Shown one piece after another: positions 1-5,252 of a stretch of DNA of 5,373 nucleotides; the first letter of the stretch is position 1; every line of letters begins with the position of its first letter. The stretch lies in the NCBI GenBank assembly GCA_016838945.1, contig JADLKP010000155.1:1-5373 (forward strand), given 5' to 3'. The notes under the pieces were generated by a model, which was not told where the DNA came from, did not search any database, and worked only from the letters and a program-made list of their open reading frames with translations. The position numbers and the translations under genes are program-made. This DNA comes from Methanobrevibacter sp. Its GTDB lineage: Archaea; Methanobacteriota; Methanobacteria; Methanobacteriales; Methanobacteriaceae.

Positions 1-48
1 GAGTGTTTTTTAATTTTAACAAAATATTTATTAAATTTAATTTAAATA

Positions 49-60
49 TTTAATATATAA
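49..60 (+). promoter_or_regulatory. Candidate TATA box of the KH-protein gene
   Basis: The stretch TTTAATATATAA resembles the archaeal TATA element. A start about 25 bases downstream would fall near 79-82, leaving a leader of roughly 18 bases that still contains the Shine-Dalgarno at 86-93. The surroundings are so AT-rich that the exact box is uncertain, and the gene could also be read from an upstream operon outside the window. Confidence 0.45.
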
Positions 61-85
61 TTGTAAATTTTTTAAAATAAATCAA

Positions 86-93
86 AGAGGTGA
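86..93 (+). promoter_or_regulatory. Ribosome binding site that fixes the TTG start of the KH protein
   Basis: AGAGGTGA contains GAGGTGA, a seven-base match to the complement of the archaeal 16S rRNA 3' end. It lies five bases before TTG at 99, the same spacing as for top6B (five) and csoR (five). The in-frame GTG at 90 is inside this motif, so it is unlikely to be the start. Confidence 0.8.
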
Positions 94-98
94 ATAAA

Positions 99-698
99 TT
101 GCCGGAAACTGATTATCTTAAAGTTCCTGCAGATAGAGTAGGTGCTTTAATTGGAACAAAAGGAGAAACCAAACAATTAATTGAAAATGCAACTAATACT
201 CATTTAGATATTGATAGTGAGGAGTGTACCGTAGCTATTTATCCTAATGAAAATATGGAAGATCCTCTTGGTGTATGGAAAGCAAATCATATTGTAAAAG
301 CTATTGCACGTGGTTTCAATCCTCGTGTAGCATTAAAATTAAATAAAGATGATACTTATTTAGAAATAATCAAATTGCCTTTATATGTTGGAAAATCCAA
401 AAAGGCAATGGCAAGATATAAAGGAAGAATCATTGGAAAAGATGGAAAAACCAGAGAGATAATTGTTGATATGGCTGAAGTGGATATGGCTATTTATGGC
501 AAAACTGTTTCCTTGATTGGTGAGCTACAGAATGTTATGGTCGCTAAGGAAGCAGTTGAAATGATTCTTAACGGATCAAGACATAAGTCAGTCTATGCAT
601 TTTTAGAAAATAAGAAAAATGAACGTAAAATGAAAGAATTCAAAGAAGTTGTCGGAATAGAAAGAGATGAAATTCAATTCCGTGATGACTTGGATTAG
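99..698 (+). CDS. Archaeal Dim2/Pno1-type protein with two KH domains
   Basis: This is a 199-residue RNA-binding protein of the universal archaeal KH family (Dim2/Pno1-like). From family knowledge, its homologues bind the 3' end of 16S rRNA, contact aIF2-alpha and take part in small-subunit maturation in the cytoplasm. The first KH domain covers about residues 5-75 and carries the loop GTKG at 19-22. The second covers about 85-160 and carries GKDG at 113-116 within RIIGKDGKTRE. The C-terminal signature YAFLENKK at 166-173 and a charged tail are typical. TTG at 99 is chosen because a Shine-Dalgarno sits five bases upstream and the product then begins MPETDYLKVP, as usual for the family; GTG at 90 would add three residues but overlaps the Shine-Dalgarno. 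The neighbouring topoisomerase VI genes are a known context in euryarchaea. The exact rRNA role is inferred from homologues. Confidence 0.93.
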   Translation: MPETDYLKVPADRVGALIGTKGETKQLIENATNTHLDIDSEECTVAIYPNENMEDPLGVWKANHIVKAIARGFNPRVALKLNKDDTYLEIIKLPLYVGKSKKAMARYKGRIIGKDGKTREIIVDMAEVDMAIYGKTVSLIGELQNVMVAKEAVEMILNGSRHKSVYAFLENKKNERKMKEFKEVVGIERDEIQFRDDLD

Positions 699-830
699 AA
701 TTTTTCCTTTACCTTTTTCATTAATTCTTAATATTTTCTTATTTAATGTCTTCAATTTCATTTTTTATTTTTTTATTATTTTTTAATTTTTTCTACTTTT
801 TTCATTCCTAATTTTTTTCTTGATATTTAT
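699..830 (+). terminator. Poly-T termination region after the KH gene
   Basis: Repeated T-tracts begin right after the stop codon: TTTTTCC at about 702, CTTTTTC at about 712, and several runs of six or more T between about 756 and 820. The + strand here has almost no G. Archaeal RNA polymerase terminates at such U-tracts without needing a hairpin, so this is a probable multi-site terminator that separates the KH gene from top6B. Confidence 0.6.
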
Positions 831-944
831 TTTCTGAATCATTTTCATATTAAAAATTTTTTTACGAATTGATATTGTTTTTATTGCTTCGAATCAATTT
901 TCTTAATTAATTGTTATTTTTCATTAAAGATATATGTATGGTAT

Positions 945-968
945 GATATTTTTTAATGATATTTTTTA
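945..968. repeat. Short tandem repeat GATATTTTTTA
   Basis: GATATTTTTTA occurs at 945-955 and 958-968, a 13-base period. GGTATG also recurs at 940-945 and 971-976 around it. This may be a small slippage duplication in AT-rich spacer DNA; no function is evident. Confidence 0.5.
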
Positions 969-1046
969 GTGGTATGTAATTTAATTATATTTTGCTTAAA
1001 TTTTTATGGCATATGATATATTTTTTATCAAAATTTTTATAGCGAT

Positions 1047-1062
1047 TAAAAACTTTTATATA
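1047..1062 (+). promoter_or_regulatory. Candidate BRE/TATA promoter in the spacer before top6B
   Basis: TTTATATA at 1055-1062 is preceded by the A-rich TAAAAAC, matching the archaeal BRE-TATA pattern and the same box seen before csoR. Transcription would start near 1085. If it drives top6B, the leader would be about 350 bases long; otherwise it may drive a non-coding transcript. A weaker TATA-like stretch, GCATATATTTAA, near 1297 would give a shorter leader of about 110 bases. Confidence 0.4.
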
Positions 1063-1351
1063 CTTTCAAGTACATATGTATATATAGTGATATATTTACT
1101 ATAGTTTTGATACATTTTTGTAAAAATGATATTATTCTTTTGTCTAAAATTGTAGTAATTTTTTCATTTTTATATAAAAATTTTCCATAAAAATATTTTT
1201 TGTTTAATTTTAATAAAATTTTTATCCAAACTTATGATTTTTATTAAATTTACAAAATTTTATTGATACATTGCCATTTAGAAGTTTTTTGCTTTGCATA
1301 TATTTAATGGGAATTTGAAATTTTTTATAGGAATTTTTTTAAATTAGATTT

Positions 1352-1381
1352 CAATAAATCATTTCTCAAAATGATTTATTG
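1352..1381. promoter_or_regulatory. Perfect 13-bp inverted repeat upstream of top6B
   Basis: CAATAAATCATTT (1352-1364) and AAATGATTTATTG (1369-1381) are exact reverse complements separated by CTCA. As RNA this is a 13-bp stem with a four-base loop; as DNA it is a symmetrical site that a dimeric regulator could bind. It lies about 57 bases before the top6B start. It is a strong structure even for this composition, since the arms contain G and C. Its role is unknown. Confidence 0.7.
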
Positions 1382-1391
1382 CAGTTTATTA

Positions 1392-1416
1392 TTTTAATTA
1401 ATCAAATTAATTAAAA
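1392..1416. promoter_or_regulatory. Second inverted repeat just before the top6B Shine-Dalgarno
   Basis: TTTTAATTAAT (1392-1402) and ATTAATTAAAA (1406-1416) are exact reverse complements around CAA, giving an 11-bp all-AT stem. It ends nine bases before the Shine-Dalgarno at 1425. With the hairpin at 1352-1381 it forms a two-hairpin leader. The lack of G or C makes a chance origin more likely than for the first. Confidence 0.5.
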
Positions 1417-1424
1417 ACTATGTG

Positions 1425-1432
1425 AAGGAGGT
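1425..1432 (+). promoter_or_regulatory. Strong ribosome binding site for top6B with TTG start
   Basis: AAGGAGGT lies five bases before the TTG codon at 1438. The strong match to the anti-Shine-Dalgarno supports a non-ATG start; no ATG or GTG lies at a better distance. Confidence 0.85.
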
Positions 1433-1437
1433 TTTAT

Positions 1438-3216
1438 TTGTCTCAACAAGCACAAGAACTCTTTGAGAATTTTGACCAATTGACTCCATCAGAGTTCTTT
1501 AGAAAAAATAAACAGATGTTAGGATTTTCTGGTAAAATCAGATCTTTAACTATTGTTTTCCACGAATTGATTACAAACAGTTTTGATGCAGCTGAGGAAG
1601 CAGGCATATTACCAGAAATCAGAATTGATTTAAAGCAACTTGGAAAGGAACATTATCTTTTGAGACATTCCGATAATGGTCCAGGTATTCCTGAGGAATT
1701 TGTAACTCAAGTATACTGTCAGATGTTTGCAGGTTCCAAATTTAGAAATATTCAATCAAGAGGGCAACAAGGTTTAGGTTGCAGTGGTTGTGTACTTCTA
1801 TCTCAAATGACTACTGGTGAGTCCACCCATGTAATTTCCGGTTGGAAAGAGGATGGTGAACTTAAAGGGGTCAAAATGGAATTTAAGATGGATGTAAAAA
1901 ACAATGTTGGGGATATCATCAAAACTGAACATTTCACTCCAGAAAGCACTGGTGTATGTATCCAACTTCATTTTAAAGAGGTATCCTACTCCTTGGCAGA
2001 ACAAGGTGCATTTGAGTACATTCGTAGAACCATGATTGCTAACCCACATGCAAAGATTACTTTTAGAGATCCTAAAGGACACAAATACATCTTTAAAAGA
2101 GCAGCTGAAATCGTTCCAGTATTGCCTAAAGAAGTATTGCCTCACCCTAAAGGTGTTACCGCTGACGATATTACTCATATTGCTAAAACCACTGACAAGA
2201 GAAACTTCAAAAGTATGTTGACAAGTTCCTTGTCAAGAATGTCTTCCAAGAAAATTAAAGAGCTTCAAGAGCTCACTGGAATTGACATGAAAAAACGTCC
2301 AAAAAGCATGACTTGGGCGGAAGCAGAAGCTATGGTTGAAGCATTTGAAAAAATGAAATTCATGGCTCCACCTACCTCTGGACTTATTCCTATTGGTGAA
2401 GAACAGATTGAAAAAGGTATGAAATTAATCTTGAAACCTGAGTTCATCACTACAATCACAAGAAGCCCTGTTACCTATAAAGGTGGTGTAGCATTCATTG
2501 TGGAAGCTGGCATAGCTTACGGTGGAGATGCAGGTAGAATTGTAAACGAGCAAAGAAAATCTGAAATCTTAAGATTTGCTAATAGGGTTCCATTGACCTT
2601 TGATGCAGGAAGCTGTGCAATTACTGAGGCATTGAAATCCATCGATTGGAGAAGATATGGTCTTAGAGACTTGGATAACACTCCACTTACCTTATTTGTA
2701 AATATTATTTCCACTCAAGTTCCTTATTTATCCACTGGTAAGCAAAGTATTGCTCCAGAACCTGAGATTGTTCATGAAATCAGACAGGCTACCATGAAAA
2801 TAGCAAGAAAACTTCAAAGACATATCAGATCTAAAAAGGCTGAAAAGGAAAAAGCGATGAGATCCAAGATATTTGAAGACTACGTTCCTGTTATCATTGA
2901 AGAGGCGGCATCACTTGCTGAAACAGGTGTTCCTGATTACAAACCTGTTCTTGCTAAAGTAACAAGAAGGGCATTGGCAGAATTGATGGGAGAAAAAGTC
3001 GAAGAAGAGGAAGAAGAGGAAGATTACGTGGATTCCTTGCTTGAGGAACTTGACGAATTCGGTCATGTTGTGGATAAGGAACATTCAAGCCGTAAGGATA
3101 GAATTCAAGAATCCGATTTGGATGAAGCATTTTTAGATGATGAAAAACCTGGAAAGCAAAAATCTAAAAAGAGTGAACAATCCACATTATTTGACTCAGA
3201 GGACCAGGAGGAATGA
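1438..3216 (+). CDS. top6B: DNA topoisomerase VI subunit B (GHKL ATPase)
   Basis: This 592-residue protein is the ATPase subunit of the A2B2 type IIB topoisomerase, which passes one duplex through a transient double-strand break to relax and decatenate DNA. Its Bergerat fold is complete: HELITNSFDA at 42-51 (E43 likely activates water; N47 likely binds Mg), DNGPGI at 79-84, and GQQGLGCSG at 109-117. A helix-two-turn-helix region follows at about 225-305. The transducer domain contains STGKQ, whose K435 should contact the gamma phosphate. After about residue 480 comes a helical segment, then an acidic disordered tail (about 520-592) with seven consecutive Glu at 522-528, ending in a PIP-box-like QSTLFDS at 581-587. 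The start is TTG with a strong Shine-Dalgarno five bases upstream. It is cotranscribed with top6A, which begins four bases after this stop. Identification is secure; the role of the tail is open. Confidence 0.97.
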   Translation: MSQQAQELFENFDQLTPSEFFRKNKQMLGFSGKIRSLTIVFHELITNSFDAAEEAGILPEIRIDLKQLGKEHYLLRHSDNGPGIPEEFVTQVYCQMFAGSKFRNIQSRGQQGLGCSGCVLLSQMTTGESTHVISGWKEDGELKGVKMEFKMDVKNNVGDIIKTEHFTPESTGVCIQLHFKEVSYSLAEQGAFEYIRRTMIANPHAKITFRDPKGHKYIFKRAAEIVPVLPKEVLPHPKGVTADDITHIAKTTDKRNFKSMLTSSLSRMSSKKIKELQELTGIDMKKRPKSMTWAEAEAMVEAFEKMKFMAPPTSGLIPIGEEQIEKGMKLILKPEFITTITRSPVTYKGGVAFIVEAGIAYGGDAGRIVNEQRKSEILRFANRVPLTFDAGSCAITEALKSIDWRRYGLRDLDNTPLTLFVNIISTQVPYLSTGKQSIAPEPEIVHEIRQATMKIARKLQRHIRSKKAEKEKAMRSKIFEDYVPVIIEEAASLAETGVPDYKPVLAKVTRRALAELMGEKVEEEEEEEDYVDSLLEELDEFGHVVDKEHSSRKDRIQESDLDEAFLDDEKPGKQKSKKSEQSTLFDSEDQEE

Positions 3217-3220
3217 TTAG

Positions 3221-4318
3221 ATGGCTGAAGAAACTAAACATGAACATACTCATAAGGAGCAAAGAAGACAATACACTTTCAATAAACTCAAAGCTTTTGG
3301 TCAAGAAATCATTGAGGAAGTTGAAAAGGAAAAGGTGCCTACATTAAGAATTCCTTCAAGAGGTACCGGAAATATTGTTTATGATCCTGATAAACGTTAT
3401 TATATTCTTGGAGACAGATTCGGAAAAAGGTCTCTTGGAAATGTAAAGCAAATCAGAAAATTAGGACAAATGGTTTATGTTGCTAATTTCTGTAAGGATT
3501 TGGTATTAAGAGATAAAACCGCTACCATCAGGGAAATGTATTATATCTCTGAGGGTTGGGGTATTGAATTCAATACACAACAGGAATCCAACATTGTTGG
3601 TGAGGACTTGGAAGTTGCATTAGGTGCTACTCGTGAAGATTTAGGATTAATGCCTGAGGAAGACGGTGCATCAGTATATGGTGACATTACCCTTCTTGAT
3701 GGTGATTTTGAAATCAATGCTGCAAGAGCAGGTAAATCTGGTTATACCATTTCACCAACCATTGACCAAGTTGAATTATTGGATTGCGGTGCAGACTTCG
3801 TACTTGCAGTGGAAACCATGGGGATGTTCCACAGGTTGGTGCAGGAAGATGCTCATAACAGATTCAACTGTTTGATTGTAGGTCTTAAAGGTCAAGCAGC
3901 TCGTGCTACAAGAAGATTCATTAAAAGGGTTAATGAAGAATTAGGCCTTCCAGTTTACATCTGTAACGACGGAGACCCTTGGGGATTCCACATCGGACAG
4001 GTAATCATATCTGGAAGTGCAAAGTTAGCTCACGTAAATCATGATTTAGCTACTCCTGATGCTAAGTTCTTAGGAGTAACTGCATCCGATATCATTGAAT
4101 ATGATCTTCCAACAGACCCATTGAAAGATATCGATGTATTAAGATTGAAAGAGCTTTCAAAAGACCCAAGGTATCAAACTGAGTTCTGGCAAACCGAGAT
4201 TAAGAAAATGCTTAAGATTGGTAAAAAAGCAGAACAGCAATCTTTCTCCAAATATGGTCTTGAATATGTAGTAGACACATATTTCCCAGAGAAATTAAGA
4301 CAATTTGGTCAGTTATAA
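3221..4318 (+). CDS. top6A: DNA topoisomerase VI subunit A (Spo11-like DNA cleavage subunit)
   Basis: This 365-residue protein is the DNA-cleaving subunit of topoisomerase VI and a homologue of eukaryotic Spo11. The winged-helix (CAP-like) domain occupies about residues 70-150 and holds the active-site motif REMYY at 104-108, where Y108 should form the covalent 5'-phosphotyrosine link. The Toprim domain follows, with E198 in AVETMGMF and the acidic pair D250 and D252 in CNDGDPWG as Mg ligands. All key catalytic residues are present and the length is normal for the family. The first 20 residues are charged and His-rich (KHEHTHKEQRR), probably flexible. The start is ATG at 3221; its Shine-Dalgarno AGGAGG (3206-3211) lies inside the end of top6B and the gap is only four bases, so translation is probably coupled and the two subunits made together. 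Confidence 0.97.
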   Translation: MAEETKHEHTHKEQRRQYTFNKLKAFGQEIIEEVEKEKVPTLRIPSRGTGNIVYDPDKRYYILGDRFGKRSLGNVKQIRKLGQMVYVANFCKDLVLRDKTATIREMYYISEGWGIEFNTQQESNIVGEDLEVALGATREDLGLMPEEDGASVYGDITLLDGDFEINAARAGKSGYTISPTIDQVELLDCGADFVLAVETMGMFHRLVQEDAHNRFNCLIVGLKGQAARATRRFIKRVNEELGLPVYICNDGDPWGFHIGQVIISGSAKLAHVNHDLATPDAKFLGVTASDIIEYDLPTDPLKDIDVLRLKELSKDPRYQTEFWQTEIKKMLKIGKKAEQQSFSKYGLEYVVDTYFPEKLRQFGQL

Positions 4319-4356
4319 TAAATTAATTCTTAAATTAATTTATTTTTTCTTTTTTT
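4317..4356 (+). terminator. Hairpin-plus-T-tract terminator of the top6B-top6A operon
   Basis: AATAAATTAATT (4317-4328) and AATTAATTTATT (4333-4344) are perfect 12-bp arms around the loop CTTA, followed directly by a T-rich tract to 4356. The left arm begins inside the top6A stop codon. Further T-tracts continue to about 4460, so termination is probably efficient at several points. Confidence 0.65.
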
Positions 4357-4357
4357 C

Positions 4358-4463
4358 AATTTTTTTAATCAATTATTTTTTATATTTTTCAGTTATTTTT
4401 ATTTTTTCATAATTTTTTAAATCAACTATTCTTATTATTTTTCAGCTATTTTTTTAAAATTTT
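4358..4463. repeat. Imperfect 53-bp tandem repeat in the T-rich spacer
   Basis: Two units are offset by 53 bases: AATCAATTATT (4367-4377) matches AATCAACTATT (4420-4430), and TTTTTCAGTTATTTTT (4385-4400) matches TTTTTCAGCTATTTTT (4438-4453). The units diverge towards their ends. It looks like an old duplication within terminator-type DNA; no coding or protein-binding role is evident. Confidence 0.55.
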
Positions 4464-4491
4464 CACTGATTTTTACAATATTTCCATAACC

Positions 4492-4499
4492 TTTATATA
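4492..4499 (+). promoter_or_regulatory. TATA box of csoR
   Basis: TTTATATA, preceded by ATAACC, is a good archaeal TATA element. A start 22-27 bases downstream of its centre falls near 4518-4523, at the edge of the operator-like site at 4519-4543. The leader would be about 55 bases long. Confidence 0.65.
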
Positions 4500-4518
4500 G
4501 TAGGAAGTTCTACATTAG

Positions 4519-4543
4519 TATAGGTATACCCTCATAGGTATAT
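4519..4543. promoter_or_regulatory. Probable CsoR operator at the csoR transcription start
   Basis: This 25-base site contains the inverted repeat TATACC (4525-4530), six bases, GGTATA (4537-4542), an overlapping eight-base palindrome GGTATACC (4523-4530), and ATAGGTATA twice with a 14-base period (4520-4528 and 4534-4542). It resembles CsoR-family operators, which pair ATACC-like and GGTAT-like ends around a short C/G tract. It overlaps the predicted transcription start, which fits autorepression. A near-identical inverted copy lies at 4891-4915. Binding is inferred, not shown. Confidence 0.65.
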
Positions 4544-4576
4544 CAACAAATTTCTAAAAATTATTAAGGTGTTACA

Positions 4577-4849
4577 ATGAAACAATGTATGGATTTAGAT
4601 AATCTTCACAGAAGAATTAATAAAATTATCGGACAGTTAAATGCTATCGATCGTATGATTGAAGAGGACATTCCTTGTGAAAACATTTTAATGCAAGTAA
4701 ATGCTACTAAATCAGCTATGCACAAAGTAGGTCATATTATAGTGGAAGGTCACCTCGAAAATTGTATTAGAAATGCAATTGAAGCAGGTGAAAGTGATGA
4801 GGCAATCAATGACGTTTCTACTATATTAGAATATTATTCCAGATTATGA
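4577..4849 (+). CDS. CsoR/DUF156-family metal-sensing transcriptional repressor
   Basis: This 90-residue all-helical protein belongs to the CsoR/RcnR/FrmR family: small repressors that bind operator DNA as tetramers and let go on binding Cu(I), Ni/Co, formaldehyde or persulfide. The core GQLNAIDRMIEED (19-31) aligns with the family's GQVRGIERMIEED. The sensor residues are C34, H59 and C63 (in EGHLENC); the spacing of 25 and 4 residues is that of copper-sensing CsoR, whereas FrmR and RcnR replace the last Cys with Glu or His. Unusual points: Pro33 stands where CsoR usually has Tyr, the RIEGQ glutamate is Ile18, and an extra Cys4 lies at the N-terminus. ATG at 4577 has AAGGTG five bases upstream. 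Operator-like inverted repeats flank the gene on both sides, suggesting autoregulation and control of the next gene. Copper is the likeliest signal; persulfide is possible. The family is certain, the signal is not. Confidence 0.92.
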   Translation: MKQCMDLDNLHRRINKIIGQLNAIDRMIEEDIPCENILMQVNATKSAMHKVGHIIVEGHLENCIRNAIEAGESDEAINDVSTILEYYSRL

Positions 4850-4864
4850 TGATGCGGATATTTT

Positions 4865-4878
4865 GGAAATTATATTTT
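4865..4878 (+). promoter_or_regulatory. Candidate promoter of the small membrane-protein gene
   Basis: GGAAA followed by TTATATT (4870-4876) reads as BRE plus TATA. Transcription would start near 4896-4900, inside the operator-like site at 4891-4915. This repeats the csoR arrangement of TATA box followed by operator over the start. The T-run at 4875-4881 could also act as the csoR terminator. Confidence 0.45.
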
Positions 4879-4890
4879 TTTCAAAAAGGC

Positions 4891-4915
4891 ATATACCTAT
4901 AAGGGTATACCTATA
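4891..4915. promoter_or_regulatory. Second probable CsoR operator, inverted copy
   Basis: Read on the - strand, this 25-base site equals 4519-4543 except for one base. It keeps the core TATACC (4892-4897), six bases, GGTATA (4904-4909) and the palindrome GGTATACC (4904-4911). The match ends sharply on both sides, as expected for a conserved binding site rather than a duplicated segment. It lies between csoR and the small membrane-protein gene and overlaps the predicted start of the latter's transcript. Confidence 0.65.
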
Positions 4916-4974
4916 TGGCTACTTATTGTTTATGCTTTTTGATTAAACCAATTGAAATTTCTTAAAAGAGGTTC

Positions 4975-4998
4975 ATGATTTATTATTTTAATAGTTAG
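4975..4998 (+). other. Possible seven-codon leader ORF
   Basis: ATG at 4975 opens MIYYFNS and stops at TAG 4996-4998, whose AG is part of the Shine-Dalgarno of the next gene. GAGGT at 4968-4972 precedes it by only two bases, closer than the five or six used by the annotated genes. It could couple translation to the downstream gene, or be chance. Confidence 0.2.
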
Positions 4999-5009
4999 GA
5001 GGGTATTAA

Positions 5010-5234
5010 ATGGATATGTTTAAAGGTTTATCTTGGGTTGTATTGATTTTTGTCTTTTATATATTTGTATTTTATGCATTCTTTAGAATAATATATCGAA
5101 AATTTAAGGAATCAGATTTAGGATCAAAAATTAAAATTCAAAAGTCAAACGAAAAAATTATCAAATCAAGAGATAAAATTCAAAAATCAAATCAAAAAAT
5201 CTTCAAATCAAAAAATATGATTTTAGTCAAATAA
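5010..5234 (+). CDS. Small single-pass membrane protein with Lys-rich heptad tail, function unknown
   Basis: I do not recognise this 74-residue protein. Residues 8-28 form one hydrophobic, aromatic-rich helix (several Phe, Tyr and Val). It is followed by RIIYRKFK, so by the positive-inside rule the tail should be cytoplasmic and the N-terminus outside. The tail is strongly basic and has four seven-residue units of the form KSxxKIx or close to it (45-72). These arise from a 14-residue duplication: KIQKSNEKIIKSRD (42-55) and KIQKSNQKIFKSKN (56-69). No cleavable signal peptide, Cys pair or metal-binding motif is visible. AGGAGG at 4997-5002 before ATG 5010 supports the start; the ATG at 5016 is too far away. 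Its promoter region carries an inverted copy of the csoR operator, so it may be derepressed with csoR. It could be a stress-induced membrane peptide or a subunit of a larger complex; this is inference. Confidence 0.7.
   Translation: MDMFKGLSWVVLIFVFYIFVFYAFFRIIYRKFKESDLGSKIKIQKSNEKIIKSRDKIQKSNQKIFKSKNMILVK
5133..5216 (+). repeat. In-frame 42-bp tandem duplication inside the membrane-protein gene
   Basis: Units 5133-5174 and 5175-5216 both begin AAAATTCAAAA and encode 14 residues each. Each unit also splits into two related 21-bp halves, so the protein tail has a seven-residue period. Because the units are whole numbers of codons, gain or loss of copies keeps the frame. Confidence 0.8.
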
Positions 5235-5252
5235 GAAGGGATTTTATTTCAA

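Larger units (their letters stand above)
831..1437. other. AT-rich intergenic region without a credible gene
   Basis: With the termination tracts at 699-830 this makes a 739-bp gap. Neither strand has a frame with coding character. Visible structures are a short tandem repeat (945-968), a candidate promoter (1047-1062), AT-rich dyads such as CATTTTT/AAAAATG at 1113-1128 and TATAGT/ACTATA at 1083-1103, and two strong hairpins at 1352-1416. It may hold the top6B promoter with a long leader or a small non-coding RNA, but the sequence alone does not decide this. Confidence 0.6.

Noticed and set aside
90..98. GTG at 90 as start of the KH protein
   Set aside because: It lies inside the GAGGTGA Shine-Dalgarno and has no binding site of its own; TTG at 99 is correctly spaced and gives the usual family N-terminus.
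1209..1248. Inverted repeat TTTAATAAAA/TTTTATTAAA with a 20-base loop
   Set aside because: All-AT arms and a long loop are expected by chance at this composition.
1107..1272. 10-bp direct repeat TTGATACATT at 1107-1116 and 1263-1272
   Set aside because: Short and widely spaced in AT-rich DNA, with no related promoter geometry; consistent with chance.
1798..2714. Open frames on the - strand (1798-2178, 2265-2459, 2517-2714) and in another + frame (2036-2221)
   Set aside because: They lie wholly within the well-supported top6B gene, have no ribosome binding sites, and their products match no recognisable family.
3666..3875. Alternative-frame ORF of 69 codons inside top6A
   Set aside because: It is a shadow of the secure top6A frame, with no ribosome binding site or family features.
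4846..4902. 18-codon ORF overlapping the csoR stop, beginning MMMRIFWK
   Set aside because: No Shine-Dalgarno, very short, and it ends inside the operator-like site; most likely chance from the ATGATGATG run.
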